The position numbers and the translations under genes are program-made. From Thermodesulfobacteriales bacterium (GTDB taxonomy: Bacteria; Desulfobacterota_D; UBA1144; Nemesobacterales; UBA2774): DNA of 32,798 nucleotides. How positions within the stretch are numbered: the first letter of the stretch is position 1; every line of letters starts with the position of its first letter. The stretch is from positions 1 through 32,798 of the forward strand of contig SPCL01000002.1 in assembly GCA_004525335.1 (NCBI GenBank), in the 5' to 3' direction. Below, piece after piece: positions 31,258 to 32,798 of the stretch. Under the pieces are notes generated by a model. It did not search any database. It worked only from the letters and a program-made list of their open reading frames with translations, and was not told the DNA's origin.

Positions 31258-32279
31258 TATATATAGTCTCCGATTAAGAGCTCTGCAATTTGCACTGCAT
31301 TAAGCGCAGCGCCCTTTCTCAACTGATCCCCAACTACCCAAAAGCTAAGGCCATTTGGTATTGTATAGTCTTCCCTAATTCTTCCAACTATACAATCATC
31401 TGTTCCGGCGACATCAATTGGCATAGGGTATTTCAGTTCTGAAGGTTCATCGAAAACTCTTACACCCGGAAATTTGTTAAGAGCTTCTCTGGCTTCTTCA
31501 ACTGTGATTTTCTTTTCAGTTTCAATATTAACAGAGACTGAGTGCGCACGGAATACAGGAACCCTTACGGTAGTTGCAGTAAGAGCGATTTCACTGTCTC
31601 CAAGAATCTTCCTTGTCTCATTGTGGAGCTTCATTTCTTCCTTTGTGTATCCATTATCCAAAAAACTATCAATTTGAGGCAGTAAATTAAAAGCGATTTG
31701 ATAGGGGAATGTTTCAGCGTGAATCTCTTCTGAATTGGCCCAGGCAAGTGTTCGATTTTTAAGCTCTTCAATGGCCTGTGCACCTGCTCCAGAGACCGCT
31801 TGATAGCTCGATGCTATTACTCTTTTAATATTACCTAAATCGTGAAGGGGTTTTAGTGCCATCACAGTAACTGCAGTAGTACAGTTCGGATTGGCTATTA
31901 TACCCTTGTTCTTGTAGCCGGCTACAGCCTCTGGATTAATTTCCGGCACTACTAAAGGCACTCCTTCTTCCATTCTGAAGGCGGAACTGTTATCTACTAC
32001 GACGGCTCCGGCTCGTGCGGCAATTGGTGCGAATTCTTTACTCCTAGAGCTCCCTGCCGAAAATAGCGCAATGTCTATATCTTTAAATGAATTCTCATCT
32101 AGTTTTTGAATTTTAATTTTGCGGCCTTTGAACTCAAGCTCTTTTCCGGCTGATCTTTGAGATGCCAGAAGTCTTAGCTCGTTCACAGGGAAATTTCTCT
32201 GTTCTAATATCTCCATCATTTCCCGTCCGACAGCACCTGTAGCGCCAACAATAGCAATATTATAACTATCTTTCTTCAT
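31257..32279 (-). CDS. asd: Aspartate-semialdehyde dehydrogenase
   Basis: Reduces aspartyl phosphate to aspartate semialdehyde with NADPH, feeding lysine/diaminopimelate, threonine and methionine synthesis. The 340-residue protein has the nucleotide loop VGATGAVG (11-18), the catalytic cysteine Cys133 in NPNCTTAV, and RVPVFRAHSVSV with the base histidine. SAGSSRSKEFAP and VVDNSSAFRM are diagnostic. The start is ATG 32279, which has GGAG six bases upstream; an in-frame TTG at 32291 overlaps that site. It overlaps the next gene by one base. dapA, the next enzyme, lies downstream. Confidence 0.95.
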   Translation of the reverse strand: MKKDSYNIAIVGATGAVGREMMEILEQRNFPVNELRLLASQRSAGKELEFKGRKIKIQKLDENSFKDIDIALFSAGSSRSKEFAPIAARAGAVVVDNSSAFRMEEGVPLVVPEINPEAVAGYKNKGIIANPNCTTAVTVMALKPLHDLGNIKRVIASSYQAVSGAGAQAIEELKNRTLAWANSEEIHAETFPYQIAFNLLPQIDSFLDNGYTKEEMKLHNETRKILGDSEIALTATTVRVPVFRAHSVSVNIETEKKITVEEAREALNKFPGVRVFDEPSELKYPMPIDVAGTDDCIVGRIREDYTIPNGLSFWVVGDQLRKGAALNAVQIAELLIGDYI

Positions 32280-32314
32280 TACAATCTCCAAATGTTATTA
32301 TTCGTTCAATAAGT

Positions 32315-32761
32315 TTATTGTCGAGAATACTTTCTTTCTATCTCGCTTACTTTCTCAATATTAGGCTTTTCTTCCTCTTTTGGATTGGCGCTAAACCAAG
32401 CCTCTAATATTTCTTTGGCCACAGTTTGAGAAGTCACTCTAAGGCTCATCGCTAACACGTTTGCATCATTCCATTTTCTAGCACCTTGTGCAGTCTGAGC
32501 ATCACCACAAAGAGCAGCCCTAATCCCAGGGACTTTATTTGCTGCAATGCTGACCCCTGTGCCTGTCCAGCAAAAAAGTATACCCTGGTCACATGATCCG
32601 TCTTTAACCTTCTCTGCAACTCTCTGTGCAACCTCTGTCCACCCAATATCATCTTCATCTAGCGCGCCATAAAGTTCCAGTTCTATTCCCCTAGCTTTTA
32701 GCTCATCAATTACAAAATCTGTAAGATGGGTCCGTTCGTCACTTCCAACAGCAATCTTCAT
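32315..32761 (-). CDS. rpiB: RpiB/LacA/LacB-family sugar-phosphate isomerase
   Basis: Likely ribose-5-phosphate isomerase B, interconverting ribose-5-phosphate and ribulose-5-phosphate. The 148 residues are standard. The start MKIAVGSDE, catalytic Cys64, SIAANKVPGIRAALC and ARKWNDANVLAMSLR define the family. The active-site loop reads CWTGTGVS where E. coli RpiB-like enzymes have CGTGIGMS, a variant that recurs in part of the family and may tune the substrate. GAGG precedes the ATG. It is 35 bases upstream of asd on the same strand and may be first in that operon. Bases 32762-32798 hold only its upstream region. Confidence 0.85.
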   Translation of the reverse strand: MKIAVGSDERTHLTDFVIDELKARGIELELYGALDEDDIGWTEVAQRVAEKVKDGSCDQGILFCWTGTGVSIAANKVPGIRAALCGDAQTAQGARKWNDANVLAMSLRVTSQTVAKEILEAWFSANPKEEEKPNIEKVSEIERKYSRQ

Positions 32762-32798
32762 TATTGCCTCGTTATATTTACTACGCCACTAGTTTAAA

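Overview
The window is a gene-dense (no gap over 300 bases), AT-leaning chromosomal stretch from a free-living Gram-negative-type bacterium. The diderm inference rests on a monofunctional peptidoglycan glycosyltransferase, MltG, several lipoproteins, Tat-type and Sec-type exported proteins and a quinol-oxidising alternative complex III. All genes look like core metabolism or housekeeping. I see no insertion sequence, prophage, CRISPR array or integrase. The phylum cannot be fixed from this window; alternative complex III plus a GldC-family protein would fit several poorly cultured lineages, and I do not assign one.

Layout. 1-6824: cell wall (mtgA, mltG), gyrA, a hotdog thioesterase, a glutathione transferase, tRNA-Gly(GCC) on the minus strand, and proB. 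6840-8962 (minus): a RavA/MoxR-type AAA+ ATPase followed by a VWA protein, joined by an A11 slippery run. 9164-12780: an AGCS alanine/glycine:cation symporter, a small lipoprotein, an unknown 76-residue protein, an exported eight-repeat PQQ-like beta-propeller and a ribbon-helix-helix protein. 13052-15641: a Cu+-exporting P1B ATPase and a membrane-anchored cupredoxin. 15784-18289: thiol peroxidase, a SufT-like MIP18 protein, a Bcp peroxiredoxin and bioD. 18479-25845: a complete actABCDEF operon for alternative complex III, plus an extra 47-residue membrane ORF at its end. 26001-29034: a MenB/BadI-like crotonase, a GldC-family protein, a luciferase-like oxidoreductase and a lipoprotein cyclophilin. 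29056-32761 (minus): rpiB-like, asd, a PH/zinc-ribbon protein, dapA and rnhB, centred on the entry to the lysine/diaminopimelate pathway.

The most interesting signal is at 8024-8035. The AAA+ gene ends just after an 11-A run containing the heptamer A AAA AAG. The VWA gene lies in the -1 frame and is open for 69 codons upstream of its first ATG with no start codon of any common kind. A -1 shift at the run would give a 707-residue AAA+/acidic-linker/VWA protein besides the 320-residue AAA+ protein, the same architecture as ChlD/BchD-type chelatase subunits. This would let one gene make both a small and a medium subunit. A homopolymer sequencing error is the main alternative.

Other points of note are an exact 20-base repeat upstream of both tpx and the act operon, a probable leaderless bioD transcript, a strong terminator with no obvious upstream partner before copA, and a crotonase with a histone-like basic tail.
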